Shown here: positions 36,693 to 45,154 of the stretch, one piece after another
How positions within the stretch are numbered: position 1 is the first letter of the stretch
Layout of the letters: each line of letters begins with the position of its first letter
DNA from: Candidatus Nitrosocosmicus oleophilus
Lineage (GTDB): Archaea; Thermoproteota; Nitrososphaeria; Nitrososphaerales; Nitrososphaeraceae
Assembly (NCBI RefSeq): GCF_000802205.1
Contig: NZ_CP012850.1
Span: forward strand, 1,364,001 to 1,428,000
Length of the DNA stretch: 64,000 nucleotides
Direction: 5' to 3'
The notes under the pieces: generated by a model
What the model saw: the letters and a program-made list of their open reading frames with translations, nothing else
What the model was told of the DNA's origin: nothing
Database searches by the model: none
Made by a program: the position numbers and the translations under genes

Positions 36693-37453
36693 AGTTATAA
36701 TCAAGTAAATTTGTGTACTAAATTCATGTTTTTGAAAAGGAAACAAGCGGGTTTGTGTCCAGTTGCTATGGATATTTGTCATCATTTCTTTGACTGCAAT
36801 AAATAATAGTCATGGCAGGACATAATGGAGATAAAGACCATTTCCAAGGAGATTAACAAATTATGATTTCTTTTATTAATGATTATTCTCATTTCAAACG
36901 CCAAAAAGATACCCAATACTAAGAAAAACAATCCTTTTGAGCTCACTTTGAGCTCATTATGAGAGTATAAGATAATAACATACTTTTACTCTCTTTATCT
37001 AGTAATGAAAATACTTCCGCATGTTATGAGAAATATTAATGAATTTAACATACCCGCTGGAAATTCCCATGGCTATGAAATATTGTATTTTGGTGTAAAT
37101 CTCATACTTATGTTTAAGTATAGGCTTTCTTTTGACATAAAAGTACAGAATTCAGCTAAGGAAATAGAAATTCTAATCCTTGGCAGAAATGATATTCCAG
37201 CATGGAAAGAAAATAAGGATAATTCTGAAATTAAACCATATTATAACAAGAATGGTCTGAAAATTAATGATGTATTTAAACCTACTATAAGCGATGCATA
37301 TGCATTTGTAATAAATAATCGAAAGTCTTCCATTAGTCATGAAGTAAAAACTGTTGAGGTTATTTTGACTCATAATTGGAAGCAGGAGGTCAAGGAGTCT
37401 CAATTGAAAGAACATATCAAAACACAAGGCTAGGATTTTTTGGATAAACAATT
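36679..37453 (+). repeat. 775-bp duplicated unit, copy 2
   Basis: Matches 14030-14804. The match begins within R13 and stops abruptly after GGATAAACAATT. Flanks on either side differ from copy 1. Confidence 0.92.
37005..37433 (+). CDS. hypothetical protein, duplicated (copy 2)
   Basis: Identical in protein sequence to 14356-14784, including its upstream region with the direct repeat GAGCTCACTTTGAGCTCATT. The complete identity of coding and non-coding parts over 775 bp means a recent copy event or ongoing gene conversion rather than selection on the protein alone. Family not recognised. Confidence 0.6.
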   Translation: MKILPHVMRNINEFNIPAGNSHGYEILYFGVNLILMFKYRLSFDIKVQNSAKEIEILILGRNDIPAWKENKDNSEIKPYYNKNGLKINDVFKPTISDAYAFVINNRKSSISHEVKTVEVILTHNWKQEVKESQLKEHIKTQG

Positions 37454-37590
37454 GATGAAGACTACCTTTCCAATATGAAAAATCGCAAACTAAAGCATAT
37501 CCGGAACTGGTTGAATATGTTTATCAATAGCACTATAAGGAGATGATCCGTGCTAAAGTTAACATCCTGAACTTTTGGATAAATGAATAA

Positions 37591-38349
37591 ATGGATAAAT
37601 ACTCTCGTAACATCTCTTGTCCTATGTCAAACCATAACCTTACATTTCTAGCAATATTTGGAGTTCTGTTATTAGTTGCAGCAGCCGTATCATCATCTCT
37701 ACTACTAATGCCTGCTGCGAAGATTGTATCAGCCACTACAACGCCTTCTGGAGCAAATGAAACTGATAGCAGCAACAATATGACTGGAGCAACGTTCCTG
37801 TTTATCCAGAGTGCTCAATCCGGCTCTTTATCCGAAGTAAATGCTACAACTTCTACACTAGAGTTAAACGATGTATCTAATAAGACAATAATGTTTTCAG
37901 ACAGACCTGACAGAATAGTATCAGCTACTAACACAACCGATTTTATCGGCAATTGGAGTATAGGGACAAACAGTTTTGATATAGATCCACCTAATGCCGT
38001 CCTAGTTTTAGATGATGAACAACAGAAACAAGAGTTAGCCGTGATTGAACTCTTTAATCCAGTGTATGATTCTGAAGCAAACACATTAAGATATGATATA
38101 GTTTCAGAAAATGGAACATCTATTGATGGTCTACCAGGTGAATTCGGACAATACACTTTGGTGATTGACAATGCTGGCGGAGATAGCAACACCGCCACTA
38201 CAGAGGGCGATAGCAACACCCCCCATGCTGGCGGAGATAGCAACACCGCCACTACAGAGGGCGATAGCAACACCCCCCATGCTGGCGGAGATAGCAACAC
38301 CGCCACTACAGAGGGCGATAGCAACACCGCCACCGCCCGCGGGAACTAA
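37591..38349 (+). CDS. exported protein with C-terminal 18-residue repeats
   Basis: 252 residues. A hydrophobic signal segment lies at about 18-40; the second Met (MSNHNLTFLAIFG, residue 12) is a good alternative start. The folded part (70-190) contains SAQSGSLSEVNATTSTLELN, TIMFSDRPDRIVSATNTTDF and DDEQQKQELAVIELFNPVYD, a beta-rich domain also seen in thaumarchaeal exported proteins of unknown role. The last 60 residues are three repeats of GGDSNTATTEGDSNTPHA, encoded by 54-bp DNA repeats that are GC-rich compared with the surroundings. Likely surface-exposed. Length may vary by repeat slippage. Confidence 0.7.
   Translation: MDKYSRNISCPMSNHNLTFLAIFGVLLLVAAAVSSSLLLMPAAKIVSATTTPSGANETDSSNNMTGATFLFIQSAQSGSLSEVNATTSTLELNDVSNKTIMFSDRPDRIVSATNTTDFIGNWSIGTNSFDIDPPNAVLVLDDEQQKQELAVIELFNPVYDSEANTLRYDIVSENGTSIDGLPGEFGQYTLVIDNAGGDSNTATTEGDSNTPHAGGDSNTATTEGDSNTPHAGGDSNTATTEGDSNTATARGN
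38173..38329 (+). repeat. 54-bp coding tandem repeats
   Basis: Perfect units at 38173-38226 and 38227-38280, then a third at 38281 that diverges after about 45 bp. Each unit encodes 18 residues. Confidence 0.9.
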
Positions 38350-38357
38350 GTCTAAAT

Positions 38358-38378
38358 GAAGCTGTCGGTTGCAGCTTC
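38358..38378 (+). terminator. hairpin after the repeat-rich exported gene
   Basis: GAAGCTG at 38358-38364 pairs with CAGCTTC at 38372-38378, just after the stop codon, without a clear T run. It may act as terminator or 3-prime stabiliser. Confidence 0.4.
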
Positions 38379-38566
38379 GAATTCTGTTACATTTAACCTT
38401 GGCGACATGGATTAATCCGTAGTATTAGTGACAATGTAGTGAGTACGTTAGCAGAGGAAAGTTAATGGTAATATCTAGGCAGGATGATAGAGAGCATCGT
38501 CGCTTGCGATATTCAATAGTTAATGCATATCATTACATCAGGGCCCTGCAATAATGCCGTCGAACC

Positions 38567-38634
38567 CGCAGACTCATGAGGATATCCTCATGATTTCTAC
38601 CGAACCCGCTACTAATTATAGAAACGAAATAATT
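38567..38634 (+). repeat. modular dispersed repeat R14 (A-C)
   Basis: CTCATGAGGATATCCTCATG (with the 16-bp palindrome), ATTTCTACCGAACCCGC, ACTAATTATAGAAACGAAAT. Confidence 0.9.
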
Positions 38635-38815
38635 AGAGTCACTGTTCGATCAAGAATCTATCTTAATTAATTTTACTCTGGTACTGAATTTATTATCTTA
38701 GTGATGATGAGGAAGGTGAGAAACCAGAGGATGATCGATCAGAGGATGATGAAGGTGGGAAGTGGCCACTTTGTAATCCAAATCTATTTAAATCACTATA
38801 TTTCACAGAACCTAT

Positions 38816-39679
38816 TTGAATAGGATGATGAAGTCGTTATTACCTTTAACTTTGTTGATAGTCTCCACTGTAGGCGTTTTATCCCATTTTGACACCGATT
38901 TATTTGCACAGATTCCTGTCATTACAACCTGTGATCCTAATGCTCAAACACTTAAGAAAGGTAACACAGGTGAGATTGTTGTTACACTACAAAATCTATT
39001 AGTAGAAAAAGGGTATATAGATAGAGGTTATGTAGATGGAGATTTTGGACCCGGTACAGATACAGCAGTTAAACAATTTCAAACAGATAATAGTTTGACT
39101 GCGGATGGAATCGTTGGTCCTACTACATGGCAAGTATTATGTTCAACCGCAGTACCACTTTCTGATGAAACACCAGAAATGATTAGATGTCTTGATGGTA
39201 GTGAAGGTACTTCATGTCCGACAGAAACTTCTCCGCATCATCAGCCAAGTGTTAATAGACAGATTACCGTACCTTTGGATACAGCCGATTCAATTTATAG
39301 CGCTAATAAAACTGTGTTTTTGGGTTCAAAAAATATATCATTAACTCCTTATCTAGTGACAGAGGAACATTCCTCTGACCACGGAATCCTAAAAGGTGTA
39401 GGGAATGTTACTAATAATCAGACTTATATAAGCACTCACCTATCAGATGAATTAATCCAGAGTACAGGTAATGGAACAATCAAGACTCGGGATGGAGAAA
39501 GTATTGCTTGGATTACTTCTGCTATAGGCAGACCGGCTGATGATGGTAATTGGGTTTTCCATGAAATAATATTATTCAACAATACGCAAAGCCAATCATT
39601 GGCTCTTCTAAATAATAGCATCGGTTTAGTCAAGTCTACTGTTGGCAATGAACCAGATTACATCTGGCTTCTAGAGTAG
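38816..39679 (+). CDS. exported protein with peptidoglycan-binding-like domain
   Basis: 287 residues from TTG; the ATG codons at residues 4-5 are equally good and begin the same signal peptide (ending LFAQI). Residues 45-105 are a PG_binding_1 three-helix domain (KGNTGEIVVTLQNLLVEKGY, GDFGPGTDTAVKQFQ and DGIVGPTTWQVL). The remaining 150 residues are beta-rich with many Asn/Thr sites and no enzyme motif. Archaea of this group lack murein, so the domain probably binds another surface polymer or is a stable scaffold. It is the only gene between R14 and R15. Confidence 0.82.
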   Translation: MNRMMKSLLPLTLLIVSTVGVLSHFDTDLFAQIPVITTCDPNAQTLKKGNTGEIVVTLQNLLVEKGYIDRGYVDGDFGPGTDTAVKQFQTDNSLTADGIVGPTTWQVLCSTAVPLSDETPEMIRCLDGSEGTSCPTETSPHHQPSVNRQITVPLDTADSIYSANKTVFLGSKNISLTPYLVTEEHSSDHGILKGVGNVTNNQTYISTHLSDELIQSTGNGTIKTRDGESIAWITSAIGRPADDGNWVFHEIILFNNTQSQSLALLNNSIGLVKSTVGNEPDYIWLLE

Positions 39680-39811
39680 AGATCTTTTTCGTTGTCTAGC
39701 TTGATTATATCTATTGATAATCCGTCTCGTGGAGAGATATCCGCACTCTCCCTTCGGATTCGAAGTCTCCAATCCATATTGCATTAATTAAAGTAAAACA
39801 AATCAAATTAA

Positions 39812-39877
39812 GCAAACCCTTATACCATACGGGACTTAATCCCACCGAACCAGCACCCTATTTTAGTAACAATATTT
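39812..39877 (+). repeat. modular dispersed repeat R15 (B-C)
   Basis: AACCCTTATACCATACGGGA, CTTAATCCCACCGAACCAGC, then CCTATTTTAGTAACAATAT. There is no 5-prime A module. It ends 15 bp before the next start. Confidence 0.9.
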
Positions 39878-39891
39878 CCAGTTCTATATTC

Positions 39892-40338
39892 GTGACCATG
39901 ATCGGATTAGTTGGCTTTCTTGTAACCGCATCCGGTTCATTAGCATATGGACAATCGCATATCCCACATGTATTTGATCCCGTTGATCCAATTGATATGA
40001 AAAGAATGACATCAGGAATTATGTCATCCATCCAATACAAACAAGGGGTTTTAGCTATACCAATAAAGTGTACTACATCAGCTGAAATAATTGATTCAAT
40101 AGTAAATATGGCAATTCTGAGCAGTGGAACTAACAGTAATACTCATACCAATACAACGAAGGCTGTTAAAGAATTGACAACAGGGCAGGTTGGCATAAGT
40201 GACAACATGACCGGACAAGTATTCGATGATGCCATGAATACAATAGTTTGTATTCCTTATATGACAAATGAAATGAGTAATATGGGATTAGCACAAGATA
40301 ATGTCACAAATATGCAAAATGGAACGTTTATACCGTAA
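39892..40338 (+). CDS. small exported protein, N-terminus possibly trimmed
   Basis: 148 residues from GTG. The hydrophobic segment starts at once (MTMIGLVGFLVTASGSLAYG) with almost no positive n-region, and the start lies 15 bp after repeat R15, so the original 5-prime end may have been replaced by the repeat. The mature part has two cysteines (IPIKCTTSAE, TIVCIPYMT) and a Met-rich tail (NEMSNMGLAQDN). Family not recognised. It is the only gene between R15 and R16. Confidence 0.55.
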   Translation: MTMIGLVGFLVTASGSLAYGQSHIPHVFDPVDPIDMKRMTSGIMSSIQYKQGVLAIPIKCTTSAEIIDSIVNMAILSSGTNSNTHTNTTKAVKELTTGQVGISDNMTGQVFDDAMNTIVCIPYMTNEMSNMGLAQDNVTNMQNGTFIP

Positions 40339-40481
40339 CAAACTGATCAATTGACTAATCGATCCACCCAACCTTAATTTTATCTTCAATACTACAAACA
40401 TCAATATTAAAACTTTTAGCAATAATGGGCTCCTATCTATGATTAGATAGTACATGTATCCTAATATTGTTAATCTGACAT

Positions 40482-40526
40482 GATTGAACCCTTATACCAT
40501 ACGGGATTTAATCCCTCGGAACATGT
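40482..40526 (+). repeat. modular dispersed repeat R16 (B only)
   Basis: GAACCCTTATACCATACGGG then ATTTAATCCCTCGGAAC. Confidence 0.8.
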
Positions 40527-40578
40527 TTTGAGGTAATCCAAAGATGACGCGGTCAAAAAAATTTGTGCCGCAAGATAT

Positions 40579-41175
40579 ATGTCAAACAACAGAATAGCAA
40601 ATCATGCAAGCAAAATGTCAGACATATATCTGAATGAGGTCACTTCCGTAATATGTAGGAATATAAAACCCGGGCATGAGAAAGATTACGACAATTGGCT
40701 TAAGCGTTATTTGGCACTTCAGAGGAGCGCGCCGGGATATCGTAGCATTACAATAATCATTCCTGGTGGGGGTAAATCATCTTATCGATATATAATCCGC
40801 AAATTTGATAACAAAGCGGATATGGAAAAATGGGACAATTCTAAAGAAACATTAAAACTAATAGACGAAGCAAACAAATACTCTACCCGGCATTACGAGA
40901 CATCAACCGGTTTGGAAACTTGGTTTACACTTCCAGGTTTGAAAACCCTTAGCCAATCTCCACCACCAAAATGGAAAATGGCTATTGTTATCTTCTTTGC
41001 AGCCTATGTTATTAGCATTGCGTCACGAAATCTCTTGAGTCCATTTATCGGAGAATGGTCCCTCTTTGCAAACACTGCAATTTTTAGTGCAATACTGGTA
41101 GTTTTGCTTACCTATTTTGCACTGCCTATTTTGAGTCGTGTGTTCAGACGTTGGTTATATCCCGGAAACATCTAG
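40579..41175 (+). CDS. ABM-domain protein with two transmembrane helices
   Basis: 198 residues. Residues 15-110 form an antibiotic-biosynthesis-monooxygenase-like ferredoxin fold: VTSVICRNIKPGHEKDYDNW, APGYRSITIIIPGGG and YRYIIRKFDNKADMEKWDNS. PGLKTLSQSPPPKWKMAIVI leads to helices at 132-152 and 162-185, ending in a basic cytoplasmic tail. This soluble ABM plus two-helix form is common in soil bacteria and archaea; its substrate is unknown, with quinone or haem-degrading roles known for other ABM proteins. It is the only gene between R16 and R17. Confidence 0.85.
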   Translation: MSNNRIANHASKMSDIYLNEVTSVICRNIKPGHEKDYDNWLKRYLALQRSAPGYRSITIIIPGGGKSSYRYIIRKFDNKADMEKWDNSKETLKLIDEANKYSTRHYETSTGLETWFTLPGLKTLSQSPPPKWKMAIVIFFAAYVISIASRNLLSPFIGEWSLFANTAIFSAILVVLLTYFALPILSRVFRRWLYPGNI

Positions 41176-41756
41176 CATCAAAAAGTGATGAGTAAACTTG
41201 CTTTATTTGACGAAACGAAACATGATCAATGTAGATAAACATTTGCAATATCTTCTAATTAGACCATACGATACTAGTTCAACAAGTATTATTTGAAAAA
41301 CATTGGAATGCTATATGGCCTTACAACCTTATACAAGAACTAATTAATTCATTTAAATAGTAATTGTGGTTCAAATTTGTTTCACATACCATCGAAGAAC
41401 TTCACAAATTTCTAAAAATCGTTTATTTGAGGATTATGCCTCGCAGTATGACTATTACTAAATCCTTGGATCCACTAATGACAATTGTTAAACACCAGTT
41501 CTATTTATGTCGGACGAAAAAAGGCATGATATGTAAAAAATATTTCTCACGGGCATTAATAGGTCATCAAGATAGATTACTGTCAAAAAATCATATATTT
41601 TAAAAACATATCGGTAGTTTAATAACTCACATCCTTGGAAGCACCAATCAAATATTCATAGATTTTTTTATTAGAATTTTCAATTTTAATTCAAAATTTT
41701 TATTAATTTGTTAAATCTAATATTTAAAATTCAAAAAATTTTAATATGATGTTATT
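41176..41756. other. intergenic region with repeat R17
   Basis: About 580 bp. The 79-codon frame at 41364-41603 begins inside repeat R17 and is not called. Upstream of 41757 the DNA is extremely AT-rich. Confidence 0.35.
41367..41400 (+). repeat. modular dispersed repeat R17 (A' only)
   Basis: TTCAAATTTGTTTCACATAC then CATCGAAGAAC; the rest is missing. Confidence 0.75.
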
Positions 41757-41981
41757 GTGAAATTTTTAATGAAAACTAAACTCATTGCCACAATCGTAAT
41801 AATTACAATAATGGCCGGCTTTGTGTCTCTTGTCACTCAAATATCGCAAGAGGCCTCTGCTACTGCTATTTTTTGTCCTAACAAAGGTTCGAAACAACAG
41901 GGTGCTGCAGTATGCAGCGATGGGGACTGCAAGAGAATATTTACACCGAGTGGAAAAATAAATACAAATGGTAAATGCTAG
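41757..41981 (+). CDS. small secreted Cys protein
   Basis: 74 residues with a GTG start and signal peptide (about 6-36, ending ASATA). The mature peptide of about 40 residues has four cysteines: IFCPNKGSKQQGAAVCSDGD, CKRIFTPSGK and NGKC. Two disulfides are likely. No known family. A 24-bp perfect palindrome follows the stop codon by 20 bp. Confidence 0.6.
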   Translation: MKFLMKTKLIATIVIITIMAGFVSLVTQISQEASATAIFCPNKGSKQQGAAVCSDGDCKRIFTPSGKINTNGKC

Positions 41982-42000
41982 AGCTCAATTAAAAAAAACT

Positions 42001-42024
42001 CATATAATGATTAATCATTATATG
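42001..42024 (+). terminator. 24-bp perfect palindrome
   Basis: CATATAATGATT followed by its exact reverse complement AATCATTATATG, preceded by seven A and followed shortly by CTTTTTATT. It can form a perfect 12-bp stem or act as a bidirectional terminator or operator. Confidence 0.55.
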
Positions 42025-42379
42025 AACAATCACTTTTTATTGCATTACGAGACTAATCCCATTGAAATGGATTAATTGTTGTTATAATTGGTATTCATAT
42101 CTTTTGTGTTATTATCTTGGAAGATTATAATTCTGTTCTTTAATCCTCAATAGTTCGCATGAAATAAACTAATCAGTAAAATAGTTGCAACGTTTTCTAA
42201 TCTTGACGATAGGGTGATTGGAAGCGAAAAAAGTTCAATGCATTACCCACTGAGAATTTAAATTCCAATAATGAATGACCGGGTCCCTCCTCTAAAGATT
42301 TTCCAAGTCTTTAGACACTGACACCATTGAAAATAAATATCATAAAAATTATCAGTTTACGCACAAAAAAATCCAATTT

Positions 42380-42526
42380 TTACATCAAATTTGTATTACA
42401 TACATTTCGGTTAATTCCCAATTCTTTTGATTTTCTGATATTTTTGACTGTGGCTTTTGTAGGTCCCAAAGAAACCGCTATAAGCCCTGGTCTATAAAAA
42501 AGATGAATTGTCCATTCACATACCAT
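42380..42526 (-). pseudogene. flavin-reductase-like fragment truncated at a repeat
   Basis: Minus strand, ATG at 42526 to TAA at 42380. MVCEWTIHLFYRPGLIAVSL then GPTKATVKNIRKSKELGIN matches the internal FMN-binding region of the flavin-reductase/DIM6-NTAB family. Immediately after GIN the reading frame runs into a degenerate copy of the A' repeat module (R18) and stops. Both the N-terminal part and the C-terminal two-thirds are missing. Confidence 0.55.
42382..42415 (+). repeat. modular dispersed repeat R18 (A', degenerate)
   Basis: ATCAAATTTGTATTACATAC then ATTTCGGTTAATTCCC; weak match, but it replaces the end of the flavin-reductase fragment. Confidence 0.5.
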
Positions 42527-42547
42527 AATGTCTAACAAGAACATTTT

Positions 42548-43582
42548 TCACTTTGATATATTTTGTAATAGCATTTCTTTTTGTTTATCGTTTTCCATTA
42601 TACTATTATTGGTTATTGCATAATTGCTGGATGATACAACAGAATTGCCATTATTTGGTTGAATTAACAGAACTGCCCAATTGTTGGAAAGAGCTTTGAC
42701 TGGATAGTACGAGACTAGCATTTCCGTGCCGTTAACTATTTCTTTAACGGTGCCTGACTTCCCATTAATGGCATTTTTGAATCCCTGCAAATTGGCAAAT
42801 GATTCGTTTCGGTTAGATGATTGTATGTCTGAGTCAGCAACCACCTTGCCAAGATTGTCAACATATACAATGCGTTCATTATTGGTCAGATTCAATGATT
42901 GAAGGCTTTTGTTAAATTCACTCATATCCAAGCCACCAGCCCATATTCCTGTTAATGAACCTTTTACCTCTGAATAGATAGGTACTGCCATCACGGCCTG
43001 ATTCTGGCCAGAGGATGCAGATACTATTACATTACCCAGGAAAGTATCATTATTAGTTATCACTCCCTTGTAGTAATCCCTGAACGCAAAATTAGATTTG
43101 GAGAGATTCTGCTGAAGAGCATATGGTTCCTCAATATATATATCACCATTCGGCATCAAAAAGAACACCAACTGAAACTCTCCATATTTTTCCAAAATGT
43201 CTTTTGCTACTTGTCTTTTAGGGATATCCGCGTTTTGGGGGATTCCTTTTTGCTGTCCTATTGTTTCCTCAAGCATGTTTACAGAGGTTACATTTTTAAC
43301 TTCTGGCAACATACCAGTGAGTTCAAGTATTGCCGCAGCTTTTTCAAGTCGGTTCTCCATGTTTTGTGCTAAAAGTTTAACATAATTATGGGCTTGATAT
43401 GCATTGTTTTCAAAAATTGTTGTGTTATTGTTATTTCCATTCATTGCAGGAGGAATCTGTGCACTAGAAGGTGTTTGTGTTCCTAAAGATATTGCTAAAA
43501 TGAGTAAAGTCAAACCCGTGATTCCATAGATTACTTTTTTAGTTACAATGTTTTTGTTTTGCATAGATGATCTCCTATACAC
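42548..43582 (-). CDS. exported Cache-domain sensory protein
   Basis: 344 residues; the likely start is the second Met (MQNKNIVTKKV). A signal peptide or anchor (12-42) precedes a double Cache domain (about 60-310): YVKLLAQNMENRLEKAAAIL is the long first helix, FAFRDYYKGVITNNDTFLGN the ligand-pocket strand with its Arg and Tyr, and SLTGIWAGGLDMSEFNKSLQ the inter-domain turn. No kinase, HAMP or transducer domain follows, so it is a free or lipid-proximal extracytoplasmic sensor. dCache proteins bind amino acids or small organics. It may pair with a separate signalling partner. Confidence 0.85.
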   Translation of the reverse strand: MYRRSSMQNKNIVTKKVIYGITGLTLLILAISLGTQTPSSAQIPPAMNGNNNNTTIFENNAYQAHNYVKLLAQNMENRLEKAAAILELTGMLPEVKNVTSVNMLEETIGQQKGIPQNADIPKRQVAKDILEKYGEFQLVFFLMPNGDIYIEEPYALQQNLSKSNFAFRDYYKGVITNNDTFLGNVIVSASSGQNQAVMAVPIYSEVKGSLTGIWAGGLDMSEFNKSLQSLNLTNNERIVYVDNLGKVVADSDIQSSNRNESFANLQGFKNAINGKSGTVKEIVNGTEMLVSYYPVKALSNNWAVLLIQPNNGNSVVSSSNYAITNNSIMENDKQKEMLLQNISK

Positions 43583-43898
43583 AAGGACGATGTTATAGAA
43601 AGGTCTTTCTTTTACATGAAGGCTGATTTAATTATATATCCCATGTAACCCATAAAGCGTTTTGTCTTTATCTGGATATTGGTTGATTATTTGACTACTA
43701 TGAATTGTAATTGATTAAATAAAATACCTATTTTAAATTAAATGGATTTCCATTTACAGGGAGTTGGCGATGAAGGCTTAACCGAATACCGTTATGGTTG
43801 CTCTATCCGATTCACTTTTTAATAAATCCTCATTTCTAACATCCAATTCAAAAACAAAATGGGCATTCCTTATATAATGTGGCCTTAAACTGTTATTG
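43583..43898. other. intergenic region
   Basis: 316 bp between divergent genes; no repeat copy or coding trace. Confidence 0.35.
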
Positions 43899-44157
43899 AT
43901 GAATGATCGATTCTTCAGCCTTTACCTATACTTGCAATAGTGTTATTATCTTCATTATTGATTCCTACTGATTCTCTACATACAGCATATTCAAAGAATC
44001 TGACCAATCCTACGGATGATGCAATAAGGGGTTCCATTACTAGCACCAATAACAATGGCACCTCAGCCGATCCAGCATGAATACTGGGTGGCGCATTCAA
44101 GTTCTCTAACATCAATTCAACTACAGTGTCACCTGCATTCAACTCAACATTTTACAT

Positions 44158-45154
44158 TGCTTTGTCGCCTAACTCAACATATTTAGCTGGAATGAACAGA
44201 TTGATTATTTGTGATAGACTGGCCCTCTTACAATCGCTCATTAGTTCAACGCGGTGAGATCCTCTTCTCGTATGATTTCCTTGATGGTTGGGGTTCAGAG
44301 ATAGAGAATATGAATATAAACAAAAAGGGTAAACCATTTGTATTTCCAGATTCTTTCATCTTGGCCATTGGTTACATTCGCTATTTATTTCACCTACCAT
44401 ACAGACAAACCCAAGGTATAATTAAGGCCACAGGAAAAAGGTTACCTGCTAATCCACCAAGTTATGGTCACATCTGTAAACGAATCAACAAGCTAAACAT
44501 CGATATTAAAAGAGACAAGATGGATGACGATGATGACCTAATAATATCAATAGACAGTACAGGTATCAAGATTACTAACAGAGGTCAGTGGATGGATGAG
44601 AAATGGAATACACAAAATAGAAAAGGATATCTCAAGATCCACGTTGCTGTAGACATAAAGACCAGGAAAATCATTGCTTTGGAAGTGACAGATGAGAAGG
44701 TACATGATGGGAAAATGCTAAAGAAACTAGTCAATCATGTTTTGGATTCGAGAGAACCAAACACTGTAAAGATAAAATCGGTACTAGCTGATGGAGCCTA
44801 TGATTCAAATCCAAACTTTGTGTATCTTGAGGACAAAAAGATCAATCCAGGTATAAAGGTAAGAAGGAACTCTATTGTTTCTCCTAAAAACAATAGGTTA
44901 AGGAACAACGAAGTAAAGTTACAAGCAAAGGATCTGTTGAAATGGAAGACAAAAAGAAAATACGGACAGAGATGGATATCTGAAACTGTGTTCTCAGCTA
45001 TAAAGAGAATGTTTGGTGAATACACATCAGCAAACAGGTTTCAAAACATGGTAAAGGGGATCATGATAAAAGTATCATTGTATAACATTTTTAGAAGAAT
45101 ATAACATGATGATCATGATGATAACCGGAGAATAAGGAATTATGCAACAAAGCA
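44158..45154 (+). mobile_element. IS5-like insertion sequence, copy 2
   Basis: Same 997-bp element as copy 1. An 8-bp target duplication TTTTACAT is found at 44150-44157 and 45155-45162. Confidence 0.93.
44211..45104 (+). CDS. IS5-like DDE transposase, copy 2
   Basis: 297 residues, same as copies 1 and 3 apart from Gly for Glu in the C-terminal NMVKGIMIKV (one A-to-G change). Catalytic Asp, Asp and Glu are unchanged, so activity is likely kept. Same orientation as the disrupted host gene. Confidence 0.92.
   Translation: MIDWPSYNRSLVQRGEILFSYDFLDGWGSEIENMNINKKGKPFVFPDSFILAIGYIRYLFHLPYRQTQGIIKATGKRLPANPPSYGHICKRINKLNIDIKRDKMDDDDDLIISIDSTGIKITNRGQWMDEKWNTQNRKGYLKIHVAVDIKTRKIIALEVTDEKVHDGKMLKKLVNHVLDSREPNTVKIKSVLADGAYDSNPNFVYLEDKKINPGIKVRRNSIVSPKNNRLRNNEVKLQAKDLLKWKTKRKYGQRWISETVFSAIKRMFGEYTSANRFQNMVKGIMIKVSLYNIFRRI

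Noticed and set aside
38173-38329. Possible CRISPR array
   Set aside because: Units are contiguous and in frame with a gene, with no variable spacers.
37815-38333. 172-codon minus frame with repeated PPAWGVLLSPSVVAVLL
   Set aside because: Antisense of the 54-bp repeats in the exported protein gene at 37591.
41364-41603. 79-codon frame
   Set aside because: It begins inside repeat R17 and has no family, promoter or signal peptide.
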